The notes below the pieces were generated by a model that was given only the letters and a program-made list of their open reading frames with translations, made no database searches and had not been told where the DNA came from. Positions 54,723 to 62,421 of a stretch of DNA of 64,000 bases are shown in pieces (position 1 is the first letter of the stretch; the number at the start of each line of letters is the position of its first letter). The stretch covers positions 806,001 through 870,000 of the forward strand of contig JADJEE010000012.1 of NCBI GenBank assembly GCA_016709225.1, written 5' to 3'. Origin of the DNA: Deltaproteobacteria bacterium (GTDB lineage Bacteria > Myxococcota_A > Polyangia > Nannocystales > Nannocystaceae). The position numbers were made by a program, and so were the translations under genes.

Positions 54723-56668
54723 TGTAGACCGACCCCGTCGAGCCAGCGCTCGCCCGCGAAACAGTGCACCAACGTGCCATCGAAGGCAGCGAACGAGGGC
54801 CCGTCGTGGCGGCGGCGACAGACCGCGATCGCGGCGCTCGCCATCTGGACGCTGGGCCCCTCGCAGCCGCCGTTCTCGACCACGGCGGCGTCGTAGCCGG
54901 TGGCCGCGAGCTCGCGACGCAGCGCGACCACGTGGGGTGCGTCGTCGAGGGTGCCCGGCCGCGGCGGTCGCCGAGTGACGACGTCGTCGATCACCGCGAC
55001 GCCGAGCGCCTCCAGCATCGGTGGCCACTGCGCGGGATCGCCGGTGGGATCGACCACGCAGGCGTGGCCTTCGTCGGCGCCACGCACCACCAGCGCGGGC
55101 GCCCGCAGGGGGCCGAACGCGAACCACCGCGCGTCGCGGATCGCCGGCACCGACCCCGGCTCGATGGCGTCGCGTCGCCACGCCCACGCCGCGATCACGA
55201 GCACCGCGACCAGCGTCGTCGGGGCCCACCGCCGCCACGCGGGCACGCACGCCAGCCGCCGCCACGCGTGCCCGACCAGCACCAACGCGGCGATCGCAGC
55301 GAGCGCGGCGGGTGGTACCCGCGGCAACGCGGCGCCGACCGATGCGATGTCGAGCACCAGCGCGGCGGCCCACTTCGCCGGCACCCACGCAGCTGCACCG
55401 AGCCACGGGTCGAGCACTGCCGCCAGCACGCCGGCGGGCGTGAGCACCAGCGTGAACACCGGCACCGCGACGACGTTGGTCGCCACCGACCACGCGCCGG
55501 TCTCTCCGAAGTGCAACGCGACGACCGGCGCGATCGCCCAGCTCACCCGCCAGCTCTGCAGCGCGAGCCCGGCCCGCTCGGGTGCGCGCAGCAGCGCGGC
55601 CATGGCAAAGAACGACAGCTGGAAGCCGACGTCGAAGGCCCACGCCGGTCGCCACGCCAACATCACCGCCGAGGTCCACGCCAGCACCGTCACGCCGTGG
55701 AGCGGGCGGGCGGACCACGCCGCCAACCCCAACGCGACCACCATGATCGCCGAGCGCACCGCCGGCGCCTCGGCACCCACCAACCCGACGTACGCCACCA
55801 CCGGCAGCAGCCCGGTCAGCGCCGCAGGGGCCGGCGAGTCGGTGAACCACGCCGTCACCCGCAGCGCGCCGCGCCACACCAGCCACGCGATCAACGTGAC
55901 CTGCATGCCACTGACGGCAACCAGATGTCCGAGCCCCGCGATGGCGAGCTCGCGCCGCCGCGTCGGTGACAACGCCGCGCGCACACCGAACAGGCTCGAC
56001 ACCACCAGCGCGCGCGCATCGTCGCCGCGACTCTCGGCCCACCAGGCCTGCCGAGCCCGCGCGACCACCGACCAGTACCCGTCGTCGTCGTCGCGCGAGC
56101 GCCACGCCCGATCGGCCGACAACGCCCAGCTGGCCCCGCGGCCCCGCGCGAACGCCAGCGGATCGGCTGCGCCCGGCCACACCGGGCCGTGCACGAAACG
56201 CAATGCATCGAGCGGCACGATCACCTCGGCACCCGCGGCGATCGGGCAGATCTCGGGCGGCAGGTCGAGCGACGCCCGCTGCGGACTCGCCCGCGGCCGT
56301 GCGACCACCGAGCAACGGGCCCCCGGCCAACCCGCGGCCTCGATCGCGAACCGCTCCACCGCGGCGATCTCCCCGCGCCCCGCGGGCCAGTCGCGCGTGC
56401 GCTCGTCGGCACCGACCGCGAGGCCACGCGCCAGCGCGAGCAGGATCAGCGCAGCGGCGAATCGTCGCGCCCCCGGACCACGCGCGCACACGGCCCACAG
56501 CGTGAGGCCCAACGCCCCGAGCACCGCGACCAACACCAGCGGCGCATGCACGCCCGTCCACACGCCGGCCCGTGTGGCCATGGACCCTCCCACGAGGGCG
56601 ACCACGACCCCGAGCCACAGCACCGTGACGCGCACGACGGCGTTCGTCGACCCGCAACATCGACACAT
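54719..56668 (-). CDS. comEC: ComEC/Rec2-like competence channel with degenerate C-terminal domain
   Basis: 649 residues. TM1-2 (VTVLWLGVVVALVGGSM), DUF4131-like extracellular region, then the competence domain with GHLVAVSGMQVTLIAW (LAxSGxHV motif variant), VSWAIAPVVALHFG and several TM. In typical ComEC the C-terminus is a metallo-beta-lactamase domain with a HxHxDH motif; here the final 130 residues (RWFAFGPLRAPALVVRGADE, then VVTRRPPRPG) lack any HxHxDH. So the nuclease-like part appears lost or non-metal, while the DNA channel is kept. Start: ATG 56668 is longest; no clear SD. Downstream FHA gene overlaps by ATGA. Confidence 0.85.
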   Translation of the reverse strand: MCRCCGSTNAVVRVTVLWLGVVVALVGGSMATRAGVWTGVHAPLVLVAVLGALGLTLWAVCARGPGARRFAAALILLALARGLAVGADERTRDWPAGRGEIAAVERFAIEAAGWPGARCSVVARPRASPQRASLDLPPEICPIAAGAEVIVPLDALRFVHGPVWPGAADPLAFARGRGASWALSADRAWRSRDDDDGYWSVVARARQAWWAESRGDDARALVVSSLFGVRAALSPTRRRELAIAGLGHLVAVSGMQVTLIAWLVWRGALRVTAWFTDSPAPAALTGLLPVVAYVGLVGAEAPAVRSAIMVVALGLAAWSARPLHGVTVLAWTSAVMLAWRPAWAFDVGFQLSFFAMAALLRAPERAGLALQSWRVSWAIAPVVALHFGETGAWSVATNVVAVPVFTLVLTPAGVLAAVLDPWLGAAAWVPAKWAAALVLDIASVGAALPRVPPAALAAIAALVLVGHAWRRLACVPAWRRWAPTTLVAVLVIAAWAWRRDAIEPGSVPAIRDARWFAFGPLRAPALVVRGADEGHACVVDPTGDPAQWPPMLEALGVAVIDDVVTRRPPRPGTLDDAPHVVALRRELAATGYDAAVVENGGCEGPSVQMASAAIAVCRRRHDGPSFAAFDGTLVHCFAGERWLDGVGLQ

Positions 56669-56771
56669 TGCAGCCGCGGATCGGCGGATCCGATCGCTCG
56701 CGAGTCCGTGGCGCCACGCAGGGTGATCCCGCGCGCAGTCACGAGCCGATGCGAGAGTCGACGCCAGGCAT

Positions 56772-56801
56772 TTGCGGCCACGCGCCCATCGGGCCTACAC
56801 T
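56772..56801 (+). promoter_or_regulatory. Promoter of the MXAN_5187-like gene
   Basis: TTGCGG (56772-56777), 18-nt spacer, TACACT (56796-56801), 10 nt before ATG 56812. Confidence 0.45.
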
Positions 56802-56811
56802 GTGCGCCGCG

Positions 56812-58650
56812 ATGCTGCTGACCCGCGTCTGGGGCGTGATCCTTGCCGCACTGGCGAGCCTGTGCCTCGGCGGCATGTTCCTGCTCTCCAAGGCGCAGGG
56901 CACCGACTTCTCCGAGAGCGACCGCGCAGCGCTGCATGCCGTCACCGAGGCCGGCGTGGCCGCGCTGGGGGCCCAGCTCGAGTCGGCGCCCGCACGCCAG
57001 GTCGGCACCATGCTGCTCGACCCCACCGTGCGCGAGGCGTTGGCCCGCACGCCCGAGCAGGAGGCCAAGCTACCGCCGGAGAAGCTGCCGCTGCCGCAGG
57101 TCTTCACCGAGGCCGCCGAGGGCCTGCGCGTGCGCAACAAGTCGGACATGACGGTCGCGTTCGTCGACGGCTCCGGCAACGTCGTGGCGGTGAGCGGCAT
57201 TGGTGAGCCGCTGGTCTCCGAGCTGGTCGCGAGCACGCCGTTCCAGGAGCTGCCCGCCGACGAGGACGGCATGTTCTCGCTGATGCTCGGCGGACAGATC
57301 CACGCCGCCCGCGTGATGCGGGCCGATGCCAACGGACGGCGGCTGGTTGGGTTCGAGCCGCTGTCGATCGGCGCAGGCTCGCTGCTGCGTCGCGTGCTCG
57401 GCACCGAGAACCCGGCCGGCATGGTGCGCAACGGCAAGCTGATCGGCGACACCATCGGCGACCAGCCGGTCGCGGGTGAGCTCGAGAAGCTCGCGGTCGC
57501 GCACCTCGACGATGCGCCCGACGAGGGTGCGAGCAAGGTGTTCAGCGTCGGCGATGGCCTCGATGCGCGCATCGGCGCGGTCGGTCGCATGCCCGGCCCG
57601 GCGGGCGAGGGCAAGGGCGGCGCGCTGCTGGTGGTGATGTCGCGCCGCACCGCCGCCGCAGGCCATCGCGATCTCACCGACGCGCTCGCGAGTGCGCGCG
57701 AGCGCGGCGTGGTCTCGGCCGCCAACTGGGTGCTGCTCGCGGTGCTGCTCTTGATCTGCGCCGCGTTGGCGCTGTACCTGCCGCAGATGGAAGCGCTCGG
57801 GCCCATGCGTCGGCTCGCAGGCGAGTTCCAGGCGGTCGCGCGCGGCCACCAGCACCAGATCTTCCACGATCGCTACGGCGGTCCCACCGGCGACGTCGCG
57901 CGGGCGGCCAACGCCGCCCACGAGGCCTTGCGCGCGGCCTACCTGGCGGAGCTCGAGATCGACGAGGAGGTCAGCGAGGACGCCGGCGCCGCGACGCGCC
58001 AGCGCCCGAAGACGATGCGTGGCCGCAAGCTGACCCGTTCGGTGCGCAAGGTCGAGGACGATCCGCGCGAGACCAACGTGACCGCGCGACAGGATGCGAA
58101 CGCCGAGCCCGCGGCCGAGCCGAGCGCATCGACGCGACTGCCCGAGCGACCCGCGAATGCGCCCGCCACCAACCCACCGCCGGCGCGGCGGCCGACGCCG
58201 ATCGCGGCGCAGCCGGCCTCACCCATGGCCTCGCCATCGGCCTCACCCGCAGCCGCGCCGACGCCCCCGCGAAGCCCTGCCCCCGCCGCGCCGCGTGCCG
58301 TCGCGCCCCCGCGCGCCGCGACGCCGGTGAGCGTGCCGCCGGCCCGCCCGGCGACCACCGAGCCGGTCCCCGCGCCACCGCTCGCGACGCCGCCCGCCGA
58401 CGCCGGCGACGACGACGACGATCGCACGCGATACCACCGCGAGGTCTTCGAGGAGTTCCTGCAGATCAAGATCGCCTGCGGTGAGAACGTCGAGGGCTTC
58501 ACGTTCGACAAGTTCGCCCGCAAGCTGGCGAAGAACACCCAGGACATCCTCGAGAAGCACAGCGACGTGCGCGACGTGCAGTTCACGGTCTACGTGAAGG
58601 ACGGCAAGGCCGCCCTCAAGGCCAAGGTCATCCGCGGAGGCGGTGCGTGA
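56812..58650 (+). CDS. MXAN_5187-like membrane protein
   Basis: 612 residues. TM1 (VWGVILAALASLCLGGMFLL) near the N-terminus, an extracytoplasmic helical/beta domain (about 35-300; DLLRVRNKSDMTVAFVDGSG, LLVVMSRRTAAAGHRD), TM2 (ANWVLLAVLLLICAALALYL), then HAMP-like and a long Ala/Pro-rich cytoplasmic linker to about 525. The C-terminal 80 residues (FEEFLQIKIACGENVEGFTF, then VRDVQFTVYVKDGKAALKAK) match the C-terminal domain of the myxobacterial MXAN_5187 family. Function unknown; the layout (two TM, sensor-like periplasmic domain, cytoplasmic coupling domain) resembles a sensor without kinase. Its last codons overlap the deformylase GTG start. Confidence 0.7.
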   Translation: MLLTRVWGVILAALASLCLGGMFLLSKAQGTDFSESDRAALHAVTEAGVAALGAQLESAPARQVGTMLLDPTVREALARTPEQEAKLPPEKLPLPQVFTEAAEGLRVRNKSDMTVAFVDGSGNVVAVSGIGEPLVSELVASTPFQELPADEDGMFSLMLGGQIHAARVMRADANGRRLVGFEPLSIGAGSLLRRVLGTENPAGMVRNGKLIGDTIGDQPVAGELEKLAVAHLDDAPDEGASKVFSVGDGLDARIGAVGRMPGPAGEGKGGALLVVMSRRTAAAGHRDLTDALASARERGVVSAANWVLLAVLLLICAALALYLPQMEALGPMRRLAGEFQAVARGHQHQIFHDRYGGPTGDVARAANAAHEALRAAYLAELEIDEEVSEDAGAATRQRPKTMRGRKLTRSVRKVEDDPRETNVTARQDANAEPAAEPSASTRLPERPANAPATNPPPARRPTPIAAQPASPMASPSASPAAAPTPPRSPAPAAPRAVAPPRAATPVSVPPARPATTEPVPAPPLATPPADAGDDDDDRTRYHREVFEEFLQIKIACGENVEGFTFDKFARKLAKNTQDILEKHSDVRDVQFTVYVKDGKAALKAKVIRGGGA

Positions 58651-59222
58651 CACTGCTGAAGATCGCCCAGATCGGCGCGCCGGTGCTGCGTGAGCGCGCC
58701 CGCGAGGTCGAGCGCGAAGAGCTGCGCAGCGCGCCCTTCCAGCAGTTCATCGACGACCTCGTCGAGACCATGCGCGACGCGAACGGAGCTGGGCTCGCGG
58801 CCATCCAGGTGCATCGCCCCGTGCGCGTGTGCGTGATGGAGGTCGACGGCAACCCGCGCTATCCGTACAAGCCGAAGATCCCGCTCACCATCCTCGTGAA
58901 CCCGGTGCTGACGCCGCTGTCCGAGGAGCGCTTCGACAACTACGAGGGCTGCTTGTCGGTGCCCGACCTGCGCGGGGTGGTGTCGCGCTTCGCCGAGCTG
59001 CGCGTGCAGGCGTGGGACCGCGACGGCAACGCCATCGACCGCGAGGTCCGGGGCATCACCGCTGGGACGTTTCAGCACGAGGTCGATCACCTCGACGCCA
59101 CACTGTTCATCGATCGCGTGACCGATCCGCGAACGTTGTGCATTTGGAAGGAATTCGCCCGCCATCGCGAGGCCGACTTCCGCGCCCAGGTCGAACGCGT
59201 CGTCGCGCGCTACGGCTCCTGA
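58647..59222 (+). CDS. def: Peptide deformylase
   Basis: 191 residues, GTG 58647 start overlapping the preceding stop (GTGA). Removes the formyl group from nascent chains (Fe2+ enzyme). All three motifs are present: GAGLAAIQV (motif 1, GxGLAAxQ), EGCLSVPDLRG (motif 2, Cys ligand), QHEVDHLDATLFIDR (motif 3, HExxH). A longer insertion (NPRYPYKPKIPLT) follows motif 1. In an unusual operon with the MXAN_5187-like gene. It may or may not be the only copy in the genome. Confidence 0.95.
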   Translation: MTLLKIAQIGAPVLRERAREVEREELRSAPFQQFIDDLVETMRDANGAGLAAIQVHRPVRVCVMEVDGNPRYPYKPKIPLTILVNPVLTPLSEERFDNYEGCLSVPDLRGVVSRFAELRVQAWDRDGNAIDREVRGITAGTFQHEVDHLDATLFIDRVTDPRTLCIWKEFARHREADFRAQVERVVARYGS

Positions 59223-59268
59223 GCCGTGCCCGAGGCCGCCGCGGGCGGCACCGCGGCGCATGGCATGC

Positions 59269-59274
59269 TATGGT
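59269..59274 (+). promoter_or_regulatory. -10-like hexamer of the proline-rich membrane protein gene
   Basis: TATGGT, 18 nt before GTG 59293. Confidence 0.35.
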
Positions 59275-59292
59275 CGCTGCCGAAGCTCCGTC

Positions 59293-60663
59293 GTGCGAGA
59301 GGTCGGCCGCAAGTCCCTGGCGATGATCGGATCGGCGGTGCTCCACGCCGCGCCGGTGGTGTGGGGCATGCTGTCGATGGCGCCACACATCGAGGTCGAC
59401 CTCGAGCTCGAGTTCACGGAGGTCGAGCTGATCGACCCGGACACCATCCAGGGCGCGATGCCCGAGGCGCCCAAGCAGGCGCCCGTGGTCGCTCCGCCGC
59501 CGCCCGAGGTGAAGCCGCCCGCGCCCGCCACCGAGCCGACCCCCGAACCACCCAAGCCCGAGCCGCCCAAGCCCGAGCCGCCCAAGGAGCCCGAGCGCGA
59601 CCTCGGCGGTCAGAAGCACTCCAAGGTCGACGAGCTCGGCCCGACCAACAGCACCTACTTCGTGATGTTGGTGCCGAAGAAGATCCGCAAGCTCAGCTTT
59701 GCCGAGCAGGCGCTCGATGTCATGGCCCCGCTGCCGGACTTCGAGTACCTCATCACCGCCGGCGGCTTCGATGCGCTGCGGGATTTCGACCACATCGTGA
59801 TCGCCAGCCCCGATCTGCGTGACTGGCGACAGACCTTCCTCGCGGTCGACTATCGGATGTCGCGCGACGAGGTCCAGCGAGGCATCGAGCGCGCGGCCGC
59901 GGCCAACGACGAGTCGATCGAGTGGATCGAGGAGAACGGCATCATCCGCGGCAACCCCAAGCCGCTCGATGGCTCGCCCGACGTCGACAACCGCTGGTTC
60001 GTCCTGCTCGAGGACCACATCGCGGTCTACGTGCGCGACGAGTTCCTGCGCCACATCATCGCGCCCGAGCCCGGCGACGAGAAGACTGCGGGCAACTTCG
60101 TGGCCAACCTCGTGAAGCTGCGCAGCTTTGCCGCCCGTCAGCCCACCGCCGGGCTGCAGGTCGTGATGAAGGACCTGCGAGCGTCGCTCAAGCGCGCCAA
60201 GCTGCCGTTCACGGTGCCCGACGGCATCGAGCTCTCGGCCGAGGCCACCGAGGATCCCGAGCTGCTGGTGCGGGTCGAGTTCAGCGAGATCGTCGACGCC
60301 AAGGCCTTCGAGAAGTTCTGGCGCGAGGACGTCGGCAAGCTGTTCGACAGCCGCATCGAGCTCAAGCTGGTGAAGGGGATCATCTACGACCCCGTCGAGC
60401 TCGCGCGCAAGAACACCGACGTGCAGATGTGGTCGCGCTTCGACGCCAAGCAGGCCAAGATGATCCTCGGCATCATCGCGGACAACAACGCCAAGTACCT
60501 CCGCAAGACCCCCGAGCAGCTCGCCGAGCTCCGGCGTCAACGCCAGGAGAACTGGCTCAAGCGCAACAAGGGCAAGCTGCCGCCCTCGGCGCTCGGTGGT
60601 GGCGACGACGAGCCCAAGCCCGAGCCGCCCGCGCCAGCGCCAGCGCCAGCGCCAGCGCCGTGA
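59293..60663 (+). CDS. Proline-rich single-TM protein (TonB-like N-terminus)
   Basis: 456 residues from GTG 59293 (an ATG at 59260 is also in frame). N-terminal basic residues and TM (GSAVLHAAPVVWGMLS), then a Pro/Lys/Glu segment (EPPKPEPPKPEPPKEPE) like TonB-type periplasmic spacers. The rest (about 115-430) is a folded domain: MLVPKKIRKLSFAEQALDVM, RWFVLLEDHIAVYVRDEFL, LKLVKGIIYDPVELARKNTD. I recognise no family. The end is PAPAPAPAPAP. Function unknown; the layout suggests an inner-membrane protein with a long periplasmic part, perhaps for gliding or an envelope system. A gap of 379 bp to the next gene shows no gene I can support, only GC-rich hairpins such as GGCGGGC/GCCCGCC near 60725. 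Confidence 0.6.
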   Translation: MREVGRKSLAMIGSAVLHAAPVVWGMLSMAPHIEVDLELEFTEVELIDPDTIQGAMPEAPKQAPVVAPPPPEVKPPAPATEPTPEPPKPEPPKPEPPKEPERDLGGQKHSKVDELGPTNSTYFVMLVPKKIRKLSFAEQALDVMAPLPDFEYLITAGGFDALRDFDHIVIASPDLRDWRQTFLAVDYRMSRDEVQRGIERAAAANDESIEWIEENGIIRGNPKPLDGSPDVDNRWFVLLEDHIAVYVRDEFLRHIIAPEPGDEKTAGNFVANLVKLRSFAARQPTAGLQVVMKDLRASLKRAKLPFTVPDGIELSAEATEDPELLVRVEFSEIVDAKAFEKFWREDVGKLFDSRIELKLVKGIIYDPVELARKNTDVQMWSRFDAKQAKMILGIIADNNAKYLRKTPEQLAELRRQRQENWLKRNKGKLPPSALGGGDDEPKPEPPAPAPAPAPAP

Positions 60664-60959
60664 GGCCGAGCGGCCGCCGGCGCCACTTTAACGCGCGGGT
60701 GTGCGTGAGCCCGCGCGGGCGCGAGGCGGGCACGCCCGCCGATGTGATGGGTCCCACGCGTGACAGGCAGCGCCGGCACGCCGGGACTGCGAAGTCGAAC
60801 GAATCGTCGATGAAGGAGGACGCAAGGGCCGCCATGTACGCCGGTGGAGTACGCCGATGGGCGGCAGTGGGTGTGGAGCGAGCGGACGAGGCCTGGTGCG
60901 CCGACGCGCATGCGCCCACGGCGGAGACCCGCCGATGGGCACGACCGGATCGTTCGCGC

Positions 60960-60965
60960 TACACT
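60960..60965 (+). promoter_or_regulatory. -10-like hexamer upstream of the AgmX-like gene
   Basis: TACACT, with about 77 nt to ATG 61043; GAAGGA near 61029 is the Shine-Dalgarno. This is the only gene here with a long leader after such a hexamer. The 60664-61042 stretch otherwise holds no coding sequence that I can support. Confidence 0.35.
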
Positions 60966-61042
60966 GTCGCATCTCGTAGGCCGAGGGACCGGAACCGACG
61001 CCGACAAGACACGTGGATCGACACCACGAAGGATGATGGATC

Positions 61043-62362
61043 ATGGGCACCGTAGCGCAGGACGAAGAGAAGGAACGCGACCCCTCCGAGACGTCGGGCT
61101 ACGCCGACATCATGGAGATCGCGCAATCGCTCGGGATCGAGGACGACGAGATCGCCGCCAGCTCGGACGACGACGACGACGACCTCGATGATGGTGCCGG
61201 CACAGGCTATGGCGGAGCCGCGGCCGCGGCGCTGATCGGTGACGCGGCCCTCGAGGCGCCGCCGCCGGTCGCAGCCAACACCACGCGACCGACCAGCGAG
61301 AGCAAGCCCCCACCACCGCCGCCGCCGAAGCCGAAGACCGGCGAGGTGCCCAAGGCCGAGGCCGCCGCCGACGCGCCCAAGCCCGAAGCGAAGGCGGACG
61401 CCAAGCCGGAGCCCAAGGCCGAAGCCAAGCCCGAATCCAAGGTGGAGTCGAAGCCAGTCGCCGCCGCCGTCTCGCTCGCCGAGGTCGCGCCGAAGGCCGA
61501 GCCCAAGTCCGCCACCGTGGCCGTGCCCGCGCCACTGCCGAAGGCCGAGCATCGCGCCACCGCAGCCGCGGTGACGATGGCGCCCTCGCCCGCACCGAAG
61601 CAGGAAGAGCAGCGCAAGGGCGGCATGCTGTGGATGCTCGCGCTCGGAGCCCTCGTGCTCGGCGGCGTCGCCTGGGTGGCGATGCGCCCCGACAGCGACG
61701 CGAACAAGACCGCAGCCGCGGGTGCCGAGGTGCGCGCGGCCGCTCCGACGCCGCCGCCGGTGGTCGAGCCCAAGCCCGAGCCGCCCAAGCCAGCGCCGGT
61801 CGTCGTGGCGCCGCCGGTGGTCGAGGAGCCGGTCGTCGAAGAGCCGCCGGTGGTCGAAGAGCCGCCGAAGGAGGCCAAGGTCGAGGTCTCGGTGACGCAG
61901 AAGAAGAAGGGCGAGAAGAAGCCCGCCGCTGGTCCGCCGGAGCCCTCGGGCCCGCCCGAGCCCGCCGAGCCCAAGTCGCTCACGCCCAAGGAGATCGACG
62001 AGCGCTTCCGTGCGGAGTGCGTGCTCGACCCGAACAAGCCCGGCTGCGCCGAGCTCCGCAAGAAGGAGCGCAACGGCCCCGATCTCGACGCGAAGCTGGC
62101 CGACAAGCTCAGCGAGTCGCAGCTGCGCCAGGGCTTCTCCTCCGCGAAGGCGAAGGCCAAGGCCTGTGGTGGTAGCGCGGGTGAGACGGTGCGCGTGAAG
62201 GTGTCGATCGCCGGCGACTCCGGCGACGTCATCTCGGCGTCCGCGCTCGACCCCCACGCCGGCACCCCGCTGGGCGATTGCGTGGCGAGTGCGCTCAAGG
62301 ACGCCCACTTCTCGCGCTTCACCTCAGAAACGCAGGGCACCGTGTATCCCGTCAGCTTCTGA
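61043..62362 (+). CDS. AgmX/PglI-like membrane protein
   Basis: 439 residues. Acidic N-terminal (DDEIAASSDDDDDDLDDGAG), Pro/Lys/Glu/Ala linker, TM (GGMLWMLALGALVLGGVAW, about 193-212), a second Pro/Glu/Val linker, and a C-terminal domain (about 320-439; ECVLDPNKPGCAELRKKERN, then TVRVKVSIAGDSGDVISASA and FSRFTSETQGTVYPVSF) like the AgmX/PglI C-terminal and TonB-type domains found in gliding-motility (Agl/Glt) proteins. The Cys pair is a typical feature. It could be a component or regulator of a gliding or envelope-spanning machine; not proven. GAAGGA before ATG 61043. A bidirectional-type hairpin follows at 62375. Confidence 0.7.
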   Translation: MGTVAQDEEKERDPSETSGYADIMEIAQSLGIEDDEIAASSDDDDDDLDDGAGTGYGGAAAAALIGDAALEAPPPVAANTTRPTSESKPPPPPPPKPKTGEVPKAEAAADAPKPEAKADAKPEPKAEAKPESKVESKPVAAAVSLAEVAPKAEPKSATVAVPAPLPKAEHRATAAAVTMAPSPAPKQEEQRKGGMLWMLALGALVLGGVAWVAMRPDSDANKTAAAGAEVRAAAPTPPPVVEPKPEPPKPAPVVVAPPVVEEPVVEEPPVVEEPPKEAKVEVSVTQKKKGEKKPAAGPPEPSGPPEPAEPKSLTPKEIDERFRAECVLDPNKPGCAELRKKERNGPDLDAKLADKLSESQLRQGFSSAKAKAKACGGSAGETVRVKVSIAGDSGDVISASALDPHAGTPLGDCVASALKDAHFSRFTSETQGTVYPVSF

Positions 62363-62374
62363 GTCGGCTTCCGA

Positions 62375-62407
62375 GTTGGGGATGGACGCGAGGCGCTCAT
62401 CCCCAAC
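62375..62407. terminator. Bidirectional hairpin, GGGGATG...CATCCCC family copy 2
   Basis: Perfect 10-bp stem GTTGGGGATG / CATCCCCAAC with a 13-nt loop (GCG-like inner bases), between the AgmX-like stop and the stop of the opposing GGDEF-EAL gene. Related to 22429-22454. Confidence 0.55.
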
Positions 62408-62421
62408 CGGCGATTCGACGC

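Noticed and set aside
60664..61042. Small genes in the 379-bp gap, on either strand
   Set aside because: Frames here are Arg/Pro/His-rich, lack a ribosome-binding site and resemble no family; the gap is better explained as leader and hairpins of the AgmX-like gene.
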